Positions 1 to 8,738 of a DNA stretch of 64,000 nucleotides are shown one piece after another. Source of the DNA: Halomonas daqiaonensis (GTDB lineage: Bacteria; Pseudomonadota; Gammaproteobacteria; Pseudomonadales; Halomonadaceae); assembly GCF_900109725.1 (NCBI RefSeq), contig NZ_FOBC01000013.1, forward strand, positions 46,103 through 110,102, given 5' to 3'. The position numbers and the translations under genes were made by a program. The first letter of the stretch is position 1, and every line of letters starts with the position of its first letter. The notes beneath the pieces are model-generated. The model did no database searches. It saw only the letters and a program-made list of their open reading frames with translations, and had not been told where the DNA came from.

Positions 1-74
1 ACACTGGAGACCAACATCAGGCCGGAGACGGCACCGCTCATGGCGACGGCGACGGCAAGTGATCTGAGTTTCAT
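1..74 (-). CDS. TRAP transporter substrate-binding protein, N-terminal fragment
   Basis: Only the first 24 codons are in the window; the gene continues past base 1. The visible part is a classic Sec signal peptide: Met-Lys-Leu-Arg, then a hydrophobic run rich in Ala, Val and Leu. It reads leftward and follows the small and large TRAP permease genes on the same strand, so the periplasmic solute-binding subunit is the expected third gene. The identity is inferred from the operon and the signal peptide; no binding domain is visible. Confidence 0.6.
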   Translation of the reverse strand, partial: MKLRSLAVAVAMSGAVSGLMLVSS

Positions 75-192
75 GTGCTTTCCCTCAGGGTATTGTGGGT
101 GTTGTCGTGGAAAGCCCTCTTGGGGGCTGGCGAGTGTCCGGTAGCCCTTGTGGGGCACCGGATGTGACCGAATACGGCATTCTAAGGTGCCA

Positions 193-210
193 CCGGCCTG
201 CAAAGGCCGG
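193..210 (-). terminator. Hairpin between TRAP large permease and binding-protein gene
   Basis: A perfect 7-bp stem (CCGGCCT/AGGCCGG) with a GCAA tetraloop lies about 30 bases after the large permease stop and before the next gene. No U-run follows on the leftward strand. It could be an attenuator or mRNA-stabilising hairpin separating expression of the permeases from the binding protein, rather than a strong terminator. Confidence 0.35.
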
Positions 211-240
211 CAGCGGCAGCCCTAATGTCATATCGGCCGG

Positions 241-1644
241 TCAGAACTGATCCGGCAGCCAGGTGGCCAGTTCCGGGAACCAGGCCAGGGCCAGCAGCAT
301 GCAAAGCTGCAATATGATAAAGGGTATCACCCCCTTGTAGATGGCCGAGGTGGGCACCGACTCAGGGGCCACGCCGCGTAGATAGAAGAGCGCGAAGCCG
401 AAGGGCGGTGTCAGGAAGGAGGTTTGCAGGTTGATGGCAATCATGATGCCCAGCCAGACGGGGTCTACCCCCATCGCCAGCAGGATCGGCCCGACGATCG
501 GCACCACCACGAAGGTGATCTCGATGAAGTCGAGGATGAAGCCGAGCAGGAAGATCACCAGCATCACGATGATCGTCGCCCCCACCACGCCGCCGGGCAT
601 GTTCTCGAACAGGCCGGTAACCAGTTCCTCGCCGCCATAGGCGCGGAATACAAGCGAGAAGAGTGCGGCGCCGATCAGGATCATGAACACCATGGTGGTG
701 ACGTGGGTCGTCGAGCGCAGCACTTCCTTGAGGGTCTGGAGGTCCAGGCGCCGATAGACCAGGGCCAGGATCAGTGCACCGAAGGCACCGACGCTCGCTG
801 CCTCGGTGGGGGTAGCGAAGCCGCCGAGTATCGAGCCCAGCACGGCAATGATCAGCACGATGGGCGGTACCAGCCCCTTGATAAGCAGCCAGCCCAGGCC
901 GCCTTCGTGGCCGAGTTCGGCCATCAGTTCCTTGCGGTCGGCCGGCGGTGCGGATTGCGGCCTTAGCCAGGCGACCACCGAGACATAGACGATATAGAGC
1001 ACCACCAGAACCAGCCCCGGGACCAGGGCGCCCATGAACAGGTCGCCCACCGAGACTGTCTTGGGGCTGAAGATACCCATGGAGAGCTGGGCCTGCTGAT
1101 AGGCGGAGGAGAGCACGTCACCGAGCAGCACCAGGGCGATGGAGGGCGGGATGATCTGACCCAGGGTGCCGGTAGCGCAGATGGTGCCGGTGGCCAGCGG
1201 CATGCTGTAGCCGCGCTTGAGCATGGTCGGCAGCGACATCAGGCCCATGGTCACCACAGTAGCGCCGACGATGCCGGTGGAGGCCGCCAGCAGCATTCCC
1301 ACCAGGGTCACCGAGATGCCCAGGCCCCCGCGCAGTGAGCCGAACAGCATGGCCATGGCGTCGAGCAGGGTCTCGGCAACCTTGGACTTCTCCAGCAGCA
1401 CGCCCATCAGCACGAATAACGGTACCGCCAGCAGGGTCTGGTTGGTCATGATGCCGTAGAGGCGGTTGGGGAAGGCACCCAGGTAGCCGCTGTCGAAATG
1501 GGCATCGACCCCCAGGGCCTCGAGGCCCAGGCCCAGGCCGGCGAAGGCCAGGGCAGTGCCGGCCAGTGACAGGGCAACGGGATAGCCGGCCATCAGTACC
1601 ATGCAGATGACCAGGAAGAGCACCAGGGGCATGAACTCCAGCAT
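241..1644 (-). CDS. TRAP transporter large permease subunit (DctM type)
   Basis: Large membrane subunit of a tripartite ATP-independent periplasmic transporter, driving cation-coupled uptake of an organic acid or similar solute. The 467-residue product is almost wholly hydrophobic with about 12 predicted helices. It shows the family's Gly/Pro-rich stretches, such as GATVVTMGLMSLPTML, and a C-terminal NLQTSFLTPPFGFALFYLRG segment typical of the mannitol/chloroaromatic-type TRAP large subunits. The frame stays open further upstream, but the start at 1644 (MLEFMPLVLF) is preferred: it overlaps the stop of the small permease in a TAATG junction and begins the first helix. The ligand cannot be read from the permease. 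Confidence 0.9.
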   Translation of the reverse strand: MLEFMPLVLFLVICMVLMAGYPVALSLAGTALAFAGLGLGLEALGVDAHFDSGYLGAFPNRLYGIMTNQTLLAVPLFVLMGVLLEKSKVAETLLDAMAMLFGSLRGGLGISVTLVGMLLAASTGIVGATVVTMGLMSLPTMLKRGYSMPLATGTICATGTLGQIIPPSIALVLLGDVLSSAYQQAQLSMGIFSPKTVSVGDLFMGALVPGLVLVVLYIVYVSVVAWLRPQSAPPADRKELMAELGHEGGLGWLLIKGLVPPIVLIIAVLGSILGGFATPTEAASVGAFGALILALVYRRLDLQTLKEVLRSTTHVTTMVFMILIGAALFSLVFRAYGGEELVTGLFENMPGGVVGATIIVMLVIFLLGFILDFIEITFVVVPIVGPILLAMGVDPVWLGIMIAINLQTSFLTPPFGFALFYLRGVAPESVPTSAIYKGVIPFIILQLCMLLALAWFPELATWLPDQF

Positions 1645-2207
1645 TACAGGCGCTCCTCGACATGATGGTCGTCGTCGTTTTCGGGGGGGGCCAAGCGCCC
1701 GGTGAGAACCAGAAGGTGGCGGCTTGCCTCCACCAGGGCCTGCAGGACCATCAGGCCGGCGAAGAGCGGGATCAATGTCTTGAGAAGGAAGACGCCGGGG
1801 ATGCCGCCGGAGTCGGGCGAGCCCTCGAGGATGCGCCACGAGTTGCTGACATAGCCGGTACTCGACAGGATCACGAAGATCATTACCGGCAGCAGCAGGA
1901 AGAGGGTGCCGCAGAGGTCGACCAACGCCTTCCGCTTTGGCGTCATGACGCGGTAGAAGATATCCACACGCACATGGCCGTCATGCTTGAGGGTCCAGGC
2001 CGCGGCCAGCATGAACACCGTGGCGTGCATGTACATCACCGACTCCTGCATGGGAATGCTGTTGAAGCTTAAGGCGTAGCGCAGCACCACGATCAGGAAC
2101 TGGATGAGCATCATTGCCAGGACAAGCCAGGAGAGGCTCCTGCCGAGCCATTCCGAGGCATGGTCGAGCCAGGCAATGAAGCCCGGCAGCTCGTGGGATT
2201 GGGCCAT
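1644..2207 (-). CDS. TRAP transporter small permease subunit (DctQ type)
   Basis: Small membrane subunit of the same transporter, 187 residues with four hydrophobic helices: about 25-50, 60-80, 100-125 and 140-165. The usual DctQ signature is visible as a polar HDGHVRVDIFY stretch after helix 2. Its stop codon overlaps the large permease start by one base, so the two are translationally coupled. It is the first gene of the leftward operon; a gap of about 115 bases precedes it. Confidence 0.88.
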   Translation of the reverse strand: MAQSHELPGFIAWLDHASEWLGRSLSWLVLAMMLIQFLIVVLRYALSFNSIPMQESVMYMHATVFMLAAAWTLKHDGHVRVDIFYRVMTPKRKALVDLCGTLFLLLPVMIFVILSSTGYVSNSWRILEGSPDSGGIPGVFLLKTLIPLFAGLMVLQALVEASRHLLVLTGRLAPPENDDDHHVEERL

Positions 2208-2323
2208 GGGTATGAGTCTCGCTGTTCGGTCTTCGCGTCTATAGTGGCTTCATGGTGGCACACCGCCGGTCCGGCAACAGCCACTCGAGCCAACGTTGAC
2301 TATACGATGCCGCGCAGTGGCCG

Positions 2324-3163
2324 TCAGCGTTGACGCCGCCGCCCCGCCTCGCCCCGGGTGTTGGCCAGGCAGCTTTCCAGGCAGGCATCGGGCAGTCGCA
2401 CGTCCACGGCGATGGGCAGGTGGTCAGAGAAGAGATGGTCGAGCACCCGCACCTCGTCCGCCTGGAGGGACTCCGACAGCAGGATGTGGTCCAGGGCCCG
2501 GCGCGGCTGCCAGGAGGGATAGCTGAGCGGAGGCCTCACCGGATGCAGCGGCAGCGACGCACAGAAGCGCTGGTGTCCGTGGAGCTGTTCGGGGGTGCAA
2601 TTGAGGTCGCCCATCACCACCACGTGGCGCAGCGGCTGGATGATCTCGCTGAGGTAGTCGAGCTGTCGCACCCGGCCACGGTGGCTCAGCGCCAGGTGGG
2701 CGACGAACAGATGCAGGGCATCGGGACCCTCGCCGTAGCGGGCATGGATGGCGCCGCGGCCGGGCAGGGTGCCGGGCAGGCGATACTCCTCGATGCGGGT
2801 CGGGGGCAGTCGCGACAGCAAGCCGTTGCTGTGCTGGGCGATGCGGCCCAGGTTGCGGTTGAGCTGCTGGAAGTGGTGGGGAAAGCCGGCATGGCTGGCC
2901 AGATATGCCACCTGGTTGACCTGACTCGAGCGAAAGCTCCCTCCATCGGCCTCCTGGAGGCCGACGATGTCGAAGCGGCCGAGCACCTCGCCGATCATGT
3001 CCAGACGCCGCAGCCGGTTCGGGTGCGGCAGAAGGTGCTGCCAACTGCGTGTCAGGTAGTGGTGGTAGGCCGAGGTCTGGATGCCCACCTGCAGGTTGAA
3101 GGTGAGCAGCTTCAGGTGGCCGCCCTCGAGCAGCGGCGTCCTTGCCTCGGCCAGATGCGACAT
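2324..3163 (-). CDS. Endonuclease/exonuclease/phosphatase (EEP) family hydrolase
   Basis: A 279-residue member of the metal-dependent EEP superfamily (DNase I, inositol phosphatases and similar). Family motifs are in order: LKLLTFNLQVG near residue 20, IVGLQEADGG near 65 (catalytic Glu), MGDLNCTP near 190 (Asp/Asn) and SDHLPIAVDV near 250 (Asp-His). There is no signal peptide, so it is probably cytoplasmic. The start lies one base after the dsbA stop, so the two are probably cotranscribed. The substrate (nucleic acid, phospholipid or phosphoinositide-like) cannot be decided from sequence. It is unrelated in detail to the secreted EEP-HhH protein near 48.1 kb. Confidence 0.8.
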   Translation of the reverse strand: MSHLAEARTPLLEGGHLKLLTFNLQVGIQTSAYHHYLTRSWQHLLPHPNRLRRLDMIGEVLGRFDIVGLQEADGGSFRSSQVNQVAYLASHAGFPHHFQQLNRNLGRIAQHSNGLLSRLPPTRIEEYRLPGTLPGRGAIHARYGEGPDALHLFVAHLALSHRGRVRQLDYLSEIIQPLRHVVVMGDLNCTPEQLHGHQRFCASLPLHPVRPPLSYPSWQPRRALDHILLSESLQADEVRVLDHLFSDHLPIAVDVRLPDACLESCLANTRGEAGRRRQR

Positions 3164-3164
3164 C

Positions 3165-3797
3165 TTAGTCTGCGCGCTCCTCGCGGACCCGCTCGACCAG
3201 GGCGCCGGCCACCTGCGGCATGTTGTCGAGGCTACCGGCCGAGCTCGGCGTGACCAGATAGCGACCGTCGACGATCAGCGCCGGCACGCCCATCAGCTGC
3301 ATCTGGCGCATGCGGGCATGGGCCTGGTTCACTTCGCCCTTGACGCCGAAGGAGTTCAGCGCCTCTTGGGCCTCTTCCTCGCTGACGCCATAGTCGCTGA
3401 AGAATTCGGCAATGGCGTCGGGATCTGTCAGGTCTCGCCCCTCCTCGTGGATGGCGTGGAAGAAGTCGTCATGCAGGTCATCGAGAATCCCCAGTTGCTG
3501 GGCCGCGTAGAAGGCGAAAGCGTGGGTGTTCCAGTCGCCGCCCATGGTAGCCGGCATGCGCTGGAAGGCGACATCCTCGGGCTGCTCGGCGACCCAGGCG
3601 TTGAGTGGGCCCTCCAGGTTGTAGCAATGGGGGCAGCCATACCAGAAGGCCTCGGTCACCTCGATGCGCTCGTCCTCGACCTGGGTCTCCACCGGGTTGT
3701 CGAGCACCTGGTAGTGCTCGCCCTCGACGAGAGACTGGGCGGTGGCCAGGCCCGGTAGGGCGAGGCCGGCGAGAACGAACATCAACGGCTTGAGCAT
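3165..3797 (-). CDS. dsbA: Periplasmic thiol:disulfide interchange protein DsbA
   Basis: Introduces disulfide bonds into exported proteins; normally reoxidised by DsbB. The 210-residue product has a signal peptide (residues 1-20, ending ATA-QS), the thioredoxin-fold active site CPHC at 55-58 inside FWYGCPHCYNLE, a central helical insertion and the cis-proline loop GVPALIVDGRY near 175. A strong ribosome-binding site (AAGGAGAA) precedes the ATG at 3797. The neighbouring cytochrome c4 gene also encodes a periplasmic, disulfide/haem-dependent protein, a common pairing in Pseudomonas-like genomes. Confidence 0.95.
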   Translation of the reverse strand: MLKPLMFVLAGLALPGLATAQSLVEGEHYQVLDNPVETQVEDERIEVTEAFWYGCPHCYNLEGPLNAWVAEQPEDVAFQRMPATMGGDWNTHAFAFYAAQQLGILDDLHDDFFHAIHEEGRDLTDPDAIAEFFSDYGVSEEEAQEALNSFGVKGEVNQAHARMRQMQLMGVPALIVDGRYLVTPSSAGSLDNMPQVAGALVERVREERAD

Positions 3798-3886
3798 GGA
3801 ATTCTCCTTGAGTGAATCATGATCTGGGTCCCGACGGGCGACACATCGCTGGCTTTGAGTCCCGCCCGAGAGTGGAGTTCCTGTAG

Positions 3887-3919
3887 ACGCCGAGGGCGGC
3901 CAAAGGCCGCCCTCGGCGT
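3887..3919 (-). terminator. Strong 15-bp hairpin between cytochrome c4 and dsbA
   Basis: A perfect 15-bp GC-rich stem (3887-3901 with 3905-3919) closed by an AAA loop lies just after the cytochrome c4 stop. No U-tract follows on the leftward strand, so it may end transcription imperfectly or protect the 3' end of the cytochrome mRNA. It is the most stable hairpin in the left part of the window. Confidence 0.6.
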
Positions 3920-3946
3920 GTCAACGCACAGTGCGACGGGACAGCC

Positions 3947-4567
3947 TCAGTGCAGGCCGAGCACGTAGTTGGCCACGGCTTCCATGTCCTCATCGCTCAT
4001 CTTGGAGGCGATGTTGCCCATCATGTTCGCCGGGGAGTTGTTGCGCTCGCCGGAGGCGAAGTCCTGCAGGGTGCTCAAGGTGTACTCGGGGTGCTGGCCT
4101 GAGAGCGCCGGGTAAACGGCGGTACCGATGCCCTCACCGGTGGGTGTGTGGCAGGCGGCGCAGGCGGGGATGCCCTTGGCCATGTCGCCGGCACGGTACA
4201 ACTCGCGGCCGCGCTCGACCAGCGCCTCGTCGTCTTTAGCCTGGCCCAGGGGCGATTCCTGCTGGGCGTAGAACTTGGCCACGTCCCAGGCATCCTGGTC
4301 GGAGTAGTTATCTACCTGGCCGGCCATCTGGGGGACCTGGCGGTTGCCATCACGGATGTCCATGATCTGCTTGGCCAGATAGGAGGCCTGCTGGCCGGCC
4401 AGGTTGGGGAAGGCGCCGGACGGGCTGATGCCCTGCTGGCCGTGGCAGGCGGCACAGCTCTGCGCCTTGTCCCTGCCCGCCGCCGCATCGGCATCCGCTT
4501 GAAGGTCTGCATGGGCCGCGCCGACGGCGCCCACGGTGATTGCCAGGCTTGCCAGTAGCTTTCTCAT
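3947..4567 (-). CDS. Dihaem cytochrome c4
   Basis: Periplasmic electron carrier thought to feed terminal oxidases such as cbb3. The 206-residue product has a signal peptide (residues 1-20, cut after AHA) and two class I cytochrome c domains in tandem, each with a haem-attachment motif: CAACH at 38-42 and CAACH at 136-140. Methionines suited to be axial ligands follow in each half (the MAGQ and MMGN regions). The length is right for the family. It is divergent from engB, as in many Pseudomonas and Halomonas genomes. Confidence 0.93.
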   Translation of the reverse strand: MRKLLASLAITVGAVGAAHADLQADADAAAGRDKAQSCAACHGQQGISPSGAFPNLAGQQASYLAKQIMDIRDGNRQVPQMAGQVDNYSDQDAWDVAKFYAQQESPLGQAKDDEALVERGRELYRAGDMAKGIPACAACHTPTGEGIGTAVYPALSGQHPEYTLSTLQDFASGERNNSPANMMGNIASKMSDEDMEAVANYVLGLH

Positions 4568-4811
4568 CGCTTTTCCACTTTCCCGTTACGTTGTTGGCCG
4601 GTACGTCCCCCCGGGTGCCGCCCGATCCTCGAGGCCGGGTGCCCTCTGGCCGGTCGTCGCCGACGCCCTGTGGTCGGTCGCTGACGGACGGAGCACGGTG
4701 GTATACTGGCGCGCCCCGGGTCGCAGACAAAGACACTGTATTATAACGGAACACCCGAGCCGCGGGAATGCAAGCCGTGGTGCCCTTGATCAACGTCAGG
4801 ACTTTCCCGCG

Positions 4812-5441
4812 ATGTCGCGACTCAACTCTCGCCTCAACTATCAGGCCTCCCGTTTCCTCACCAGCGCCCCGACCCTGGTCCAGTGCCCACCGGACGAGGG
4901 TGCCGAGGTAGCCTTCGCCGGCCGCTCCAATGCCGGCAAGTCCAGCGCCATCAATGCCCTGACGCGGCAGAAGGCGCTGGCCCGTACCTCCAAGACGCCG
5001 GGGCGCACCCAATTGATCAACTTCTTCACGCTGGGCGAGGACAGCGGCCACCGGCTGGTCGATCTGCCGGGCTACGGTTATGCCAAGGTGCCCGAGCAGG
5101 TCAAGCTGGAGTGGCAGCGTCATCTCTCTGACTACCTGCGTCGCCGTGGCTCCCTGCGTGGCCTGGTGCTGGTCATGGACGTGCGCCACCCGTTGACGGA
5201 GTTCGACCAGACCCTGCTCGGCTGGGCCGACGAGGCCGGCATGCCGGTACATATCCTGCTGACCAAGGCCGACAAGCTCAAGAGCGGCGCGGCAAAGAGT
5301 GCCCTGCAGCAGGTGCGCTCACGGCTGCGCGAATGGGAGGACCTGGTAAGCATCCAGCTCTTCTCCGCCCTCAAGAAGCAGGGCATCGAGGAGGTGCATG
5401 AACGCCTCGACCAGTGGCTGCTGGAGCCTAAGGAAGAATAA
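4812..5441 (+). CDS. engB: Ribosome biogenesis GTPase EngB/YihA
   Basis: Essential GTPase needed for 50S subunit assembly. GTPase motifs are all present: G1 GRSNAGKSS near residues 38-46, G2 region [12 protein letters not shown]3 [10 protein letters not shown] and G4 TKADKL. The product is 209 residues, as usual. The frame is open to 4536, but the ATG at 4812 ([15 protein letters not shown]) gives the conserved family N-terminus; the upstream stretch overlaps the divergent cytochrome promoter region and is not conserved-looking. It is convergent with the HAD-hydrolase gene. Confidence 0.95.
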   Translation: MSRLNSRLNYQASRFLTSAPTLVQCPPDEGAEVAFAGRSNAGKSSAINALTRQKALARTSKTPGRTQLINFFTLGEDSGHRLVDLPGYGYAKVPEQVKLEWQRHLSDYLRRRGSLRGLVLVMDVRHPLTEFDQTLLGWADEAGMPVHILLTKADKLKSGAAKSALQQVRSRLREWEDLVSIQLFSALKKQGIEEVHERLDQWLLEPKEE

Positions 5442-5454
5442 AAAGGTCGGTCGG

Positions 5455-5475
5455 GGGAGACGGTATCTCCTCTCC
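5455..5475. terminator. Probable bidirectional hairpin between engB and yigB-like gene
   Basis: Between the converging engB and HAD genes a small dyad, GGAGA-CGGTA-TCTCC with flanking G/C pairs, could form a hairpin in either transcript. It is the only palindrome in the 60-base gap. There is no clean U-run, so strength is uncertain. Confidence 0.35.
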
Positions 5476-5504
5476 GGCTTGCCCACGGCGCTCCTTAACC
5501 AGTG

Positions 5505-6248
5505 TCAGGGCTGCCCTTCCAGTTTGGCAATCAATTCCGGCAGTTCCCGCACGTGCCCCAGGCGGTATGCCCCTGGGGGCAGCGCGCCGGCATGGGGGGT
5601 GTCGGGGGCGATCCAGGCCGCGTGCATGCCCAGCCGCAGGGCCGGCAGCACGTCCTCCTGCCAGGAATCCCCCACATGCAGCGCCCGGGAGGCCGGGGTG
5701 GCGAGCCGTGCCAGGGCGGCGAGGAATGGGCGGGCGTCCGGCTTGGGCGCCTGGATCTCGCCGGCGGCGATGGCCACCGCGAAGTGTCGGCGCAGGGGCA
5801 GACGGTCGAAGGCCAGGTTGCCGTTGGTGATGGAGCCCAGCCGGTAGCGGCCGCCCAGCTCGGCGAGCAGCGGCTCCACCTCGGGGTGGGGAGAGACCTC
5901 GAGGCGCAGCGCATGGAAGCGGGCCATGGTCGCGGCGGCCCACAGCCAGGCGGCACTGCGCGGCAGCCCGAAGGCTTCCAGCAGTTCGACGAGGGCGCGC
6001 TCGCGCAGCCAGCTGAAGTCACCACGACGCAGGGGGTATCGCTCGGCGAGCCGTTGGCGACCGTCCTGGTAGGCCGTCAGGGGGAAGCGGTCGGCGAAGC
6101 GGCCGAGCCGCGTTTCGCCGCGGCTCGCGAGCCAGCTAACCAAGGCCTCGTCGAGCCAGGCGTAGTGGCCGGTCTCCGTGCGCGTCATCACGCCTCGGTT
6201 GTCCCACAGGGTATCGTCGAGATCGAAGGTGATCGCCTGCAGGATCAT
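5505..6248 (-). CDS. HAD-superfamily hydrolase (YigB-like phosphatase)
   Basis: A 247-residue HAD phosphatase. Motif I FDLDDTLWDNRG is at residues 7-18, motif II SITNGN is near 120, a Lys in the PKPDARPF segment is near 150, and motif IV HVGDSWQEDV is near 180. The gene sits at the end of the dapF-DUF484-xerC operon, where E. coli has yigB (FMN phosphatase); the same role is likely but inferred from synteny. The start at 6248 (MILQAITFD) overlaps the xerC stop in a TGATG junction, so translation is coupled. Longer upstream starts lack support. Confidence 0.88.
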   Translation of the reverse strand: MILQAITFDLDDTLWDNRGVMTRTETGHYAWLDEALVSWLASRGETRLGRFADRFPLTAYQDGRQRLAERYPLRRGDFSWLRERALVELLEAFGLPRSAAWLWAAATMARFHALRLEVSPHPEVEPLLAELGGRYRLGSITNGNLAFDRLPLRRHFAVAIAAGEIQAPKPDARPFLAALARLATPASRALHVGDSWQEDVLPALRLGMHAAWIAPDTPHAGALPPGAYRLGHVRELPELIAKLEGQP

Positions 6249-7162
6249 CAAGGCTCCCCCAGATCGTCGGAGCGGCGTCGTGCTCGGGGGTGAGCTGCGT
6301 CGTAGCTCGTCGCCAGGTGCTGCCAATCGAGCCGGGTGTAGACCTGTGTCGTGGCGAGGTCCGCATGGCCCAGCAGCTCCTGCACCGCTCGCAGGTCCTG
6401 GCTCGATTCCAGCAGATGGCTGGCGAAGGAGTGGCGCAGCCGGTGCGGATGGAGATGCTCGGCCAGCCCGCGGGCCTTGGCCAGTTCGGCCAGCCGCTTC
6501 TGGATGGCGCGATGGCCCAGCCGAGCCCCGCGTATCCCGATGAACAGCGCCGAGGTGTCGCGGTCGGCCAGCTGGCCGCGCACCGTCCGCCAGGCGTCAA
6601 GTGCCTGGCGCGCCCGACGACCCACCGGCACCTGGCGAGGCTTGCCGCCCTTGCCCAGCACCCGTACCCGCTGCGGCTGGAGGTCGCCCAGGTCCAGCGC
6701 CGCCAGCTCGGCCAGGCGCAGGCCGCTCGAATAGAAGAGCTCCAGCATCGCCTGGTCGCGTCGGGCCAGGGGCGAGTCGTCATGGGGAGTGTCGAGGAAG
6801 CGGGCCAGCTGGTCCACGTCCAGGGGTCGCGGTAGATGCCGGGGCTGGCGCGGCGTCCGTACCAGGGGCACCGGATTGTGGCGAAGCCGGCCGGCCTCCA
6901 CCAGGTGGCGGGCGAAGCCGGAGATGGCCGCCCGCCGTCGGGCCAGGCTTCGCGGTGCCTGCCCCCGCATGCGCTCGCTGCCCAGGAAACGGCGCAGCAG
7001 GGCGGCATCCAGCACGGACCAGTCGTCGATATCCTCGGCCTCGAGAAAGCCCACGAGGGCCGCCAGGTCACGCCGATAGGCGCTCACCGTGGCCGGGCTG
7101 GCGGTGCGCGCCAGCCCGGCCAGGAAGGCCTCTACCTCGCAGCCCAGCGCGTATCCGGTCAC
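6248..7162 (-). CDS. xerC: Site-specific tyrosine recombinase XerC
   Basis: Resolves chromosome dimers at dif together with XerD. The 304-residue protein has an N-terminal SAM-like DNA-binding domain (about 1-95) and a C-terminal catalytic domain with the full set of residues: Arg149 (SGLRLAEL), a Lys in the beta-hairpin near 172, His240 and Arg243 (HPHRLRHSFASH), His266 (LLGHADLATTQ) and the nucleophile Tyr275 (VYTRLD). The start is GTG and overlaps the DUF484 stop as GTGA. Synteny with dapF, DUF484 and a HAD gene identifies it as the housekeeping XerC, not an element integrase. Confidence 0.96.
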   Translation of the reverse strand: MTGYALGCEVEAFLAGLARTASPATVSAYRRDLAALVGFLEAEDIDDWSVLDAALLRRFLGSERMRGQAPRSLARRRAAISGFARHLVEAGRLRHNPVPLVRTPRQPRHLPRPLDVDQLARFLDTPHDDSPLARRDQAMLELFYSSGLRLAELAALDLGDLQPQRVRVLGKGGKPRQVPVGRRARQALDAWRTVRGQLADRDTSALFIGIRGARLGHRAIQKRLAELAKARGLAEHLHPHRLRHSFASHLLESSQDLRAVQELLGHADLATTQVYTRLDWQHLATSYDAAHPRARRRSDDLGEP

Positions 7163-7875
7163 GGGGAGGCCGGGGTCAGGCGAACCAGCAGCCGTGCTAC
7201 CACCTCGCCGACGTACTCGGTGAACAGGGTGTCCATGCTGGCGCGAAAGTGGTCCGGATCGGGACTCGCCAGCACCAGATAGCCCAGCGGCTCGCCCAGG
7301 GTCAGCCGCGACAGGGCGCAGGAGCCGGCCTTATCGGGTGCCGGCACGTGGGGCAGCAGTCGCTTCCAGTCGGTCGGCGTCAGTCGTGTGCAGCGGCTGG
7401 CGCGGCCGTCGAGCAGGGCGGCCAGCCGCTGGCTGGCATGATCGTCGAGGATCTGGCGTGGGGGCTGGGGCGGTTGGGGTTCGGCATCGGTCAGGCTGGC
7501 CGGGCACCACAGCGCCACCGCCGGGGTATGGAAGCGCTCGGCGAGCTGGGTGGCCAGCGCCTGGCCCAGGGCGTCGTTGTCCTCGGCCTCGAGCAGTGCC
7601 AGCACCAGTTCGCGGGTACGGCGATACTGGCCCTCGTTGTGGCGGGCCGACTCCAGCAGCTGTTCCAGGCGCCATTCGGCCTGTTCGGCGCGGGAGCGCA
7701 GGTCGTGGACCAGCCGTTCGAGCAGCGAGGTGGTACCGCGGGTCTCAGGATGCGGCACCTTGAGCTGCTGCAACAGGCCCTCGCGACCGACGAAGAAGTC
7801 AGGGTGACAGGCCAGCCACTGGGCCACCCGGTCGGGGTCGAGGGTCTTGCGCGGGTCGGGGGCGGCTCGGGTCAT
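7159..7875 (-). CDS. DUF484 family protein
   Basis: A 238-residue member of DUF484, a GAF-like family of unknown function that almost always lies between dapF and xerC in gammaproteobacteria. The N-terminal signature is present (VAQWLACHPDFFVGREGLLQQLKVPHP spans about residues 16-42), followed by a coiled-coil-like segment and a GAF-like domain ending in a conserved FTEYVGEVVARLL. The start at 7875 (MTRAAPDP) has a GGAGAAG ribosome-binding site upstream; a longer frame to 7938 would overlap dapF. Confidence 0.88.
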   Translation of the reverse strand: MTRAAPDPRKTLDPDRVAQWLACHPDFFVGREGLLQQLKVPHPETRGTTSLLERLVHDLRSRAEQAEWRLEQLLESARHNEGQYRRTRELVLALLEAEDNDALGQALATQLAERFHTPAVALWCPASLTDAEPQPPQPPRQILDDHASQRLAALLDGRASRCTRLTPTDWKRLLPHVPAPDKAGSCALSRLTLGEPLGYLVLASPDPDHFRASMDTLFTEYVGEVVARLLVRLTPASP

Positions 7876-7904
7876 GGGAGCTTCTCCTCTGGTGGCGGGG
7901 CGGC

Positions 7905-8738
7905 TCAGTTCAGGACGATGCGGCCGTCGAAGACACACTCGGCGGGGCCGGTCATGATCAGGGAGGTGTCGTCGCCGGCCCAGTCGATACGCAGGTCGCC
8001 GCCGCGCAGGTGCACGGTGACCGGGCTTTCCAGCAGCCCCTGGCGGATACCGCTGGCCACCGCGGCGCAGGCGCCGGTGCCGCAGGCCAGGGTCTCGCCG
8101 CTGCCGCGTTCGTATACCCGCAGGCGGATCTCGTGGGGCGTCACTACCTGCATGAAACCCGCATTGACCCGCCGCGGAAAGCGTGGGTGAGCCTCGAGAG
8201 CCGGCCCCAGGCGCTCGACGGGTGCCGTGTCGACGTCATCGACGCGCAGTACCGCATGGGGATTGCCCATCGAGACTATGCCGATCTCGAGGCGCTGGCC
8301 GTCTACTTCCAGCGCGTGGAGCACTCGTTCCTCGGCGGCCTCGAAGGGCAGCGTCTCGGGCGCGAAGCGCGGTGCCCCCATGTCGACGCTGACTCGGCCG
8401 TCATCCTCGACCACCAGGGTCAGCGGGCCGCCGGCGGTCTCGACATGAATCTCGTGCTTGTGGGTCAGGCGCTGGTCGCGCACGAAGCGCGCGAAGCAGC
8501 GGGCACCGTTGCCGCAGTTCTCCACCTCGCTGCCGTCGGCGTTGTAGATCCGGTAGCGGAAGTCCATCTCCGGATCCCGTGGCGGCTCGACCACCAGCAG
8601 CTGGTCGAAGCCGATGCCGAAGCGGCGGTCGGCCAGCTGGCGGATCTGGTCGTCGGCCAGGCGTGCCCGCTGGGTGACCAGATCGACCACCATGAAATCG
8701 TTGCCCAGCCCCTGCATCTTGGTGAAGTGCAGCAGCAT
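7905..8738 (-). CDS. dapF: Diaminopimelate epimerase
   Basis: Converts LL- to meso-diaminopimelate for lysine and peptidoglycan synthesis. The product is 277 residues with the two pseudo-symmetric halves and both catalytic cysteines: Cys75 in ENCGNGARC and the second in LACGTGACA near residue 220. N-terminal [15 protein letters not shown] is typical. Its start overlaps the lysA stop, so the two enzymes of the lysine branch are made together. Confidence 0.97.
   Translation of the reverse strand: MLLHFTKMQGLGNDFMVVDLVTQRARLADDQIRQLADRRFGIGFDQLLVVEPPRDPEMDFRYRIYNADGSEVENCGNGARCFARFVRDQRLTHKHEIHVETAGGPLTLVVEDDGRVSVDMGAPRFAPETLPFEAAEERVLHALEVDGQRLEIGIVSMGNPHAVLRVDDVDTAPVERLGPALEAHPRFPRRVNAGFMQVVTPHEIRLRVYERGSGETLACGTGACAAVASGIRQGLLESPVTVHLRGGDLRIDWAGDDTSLIMTGPAECVFDGRIVLN

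Noticed and set aside
4350..5252. 300-codon open frame on the minus strand opposite engB and cytochrome c4
   Set aside because: It is antisense to two clearly conserved genes, has GC-rich shadow composition and no recognisable domain.
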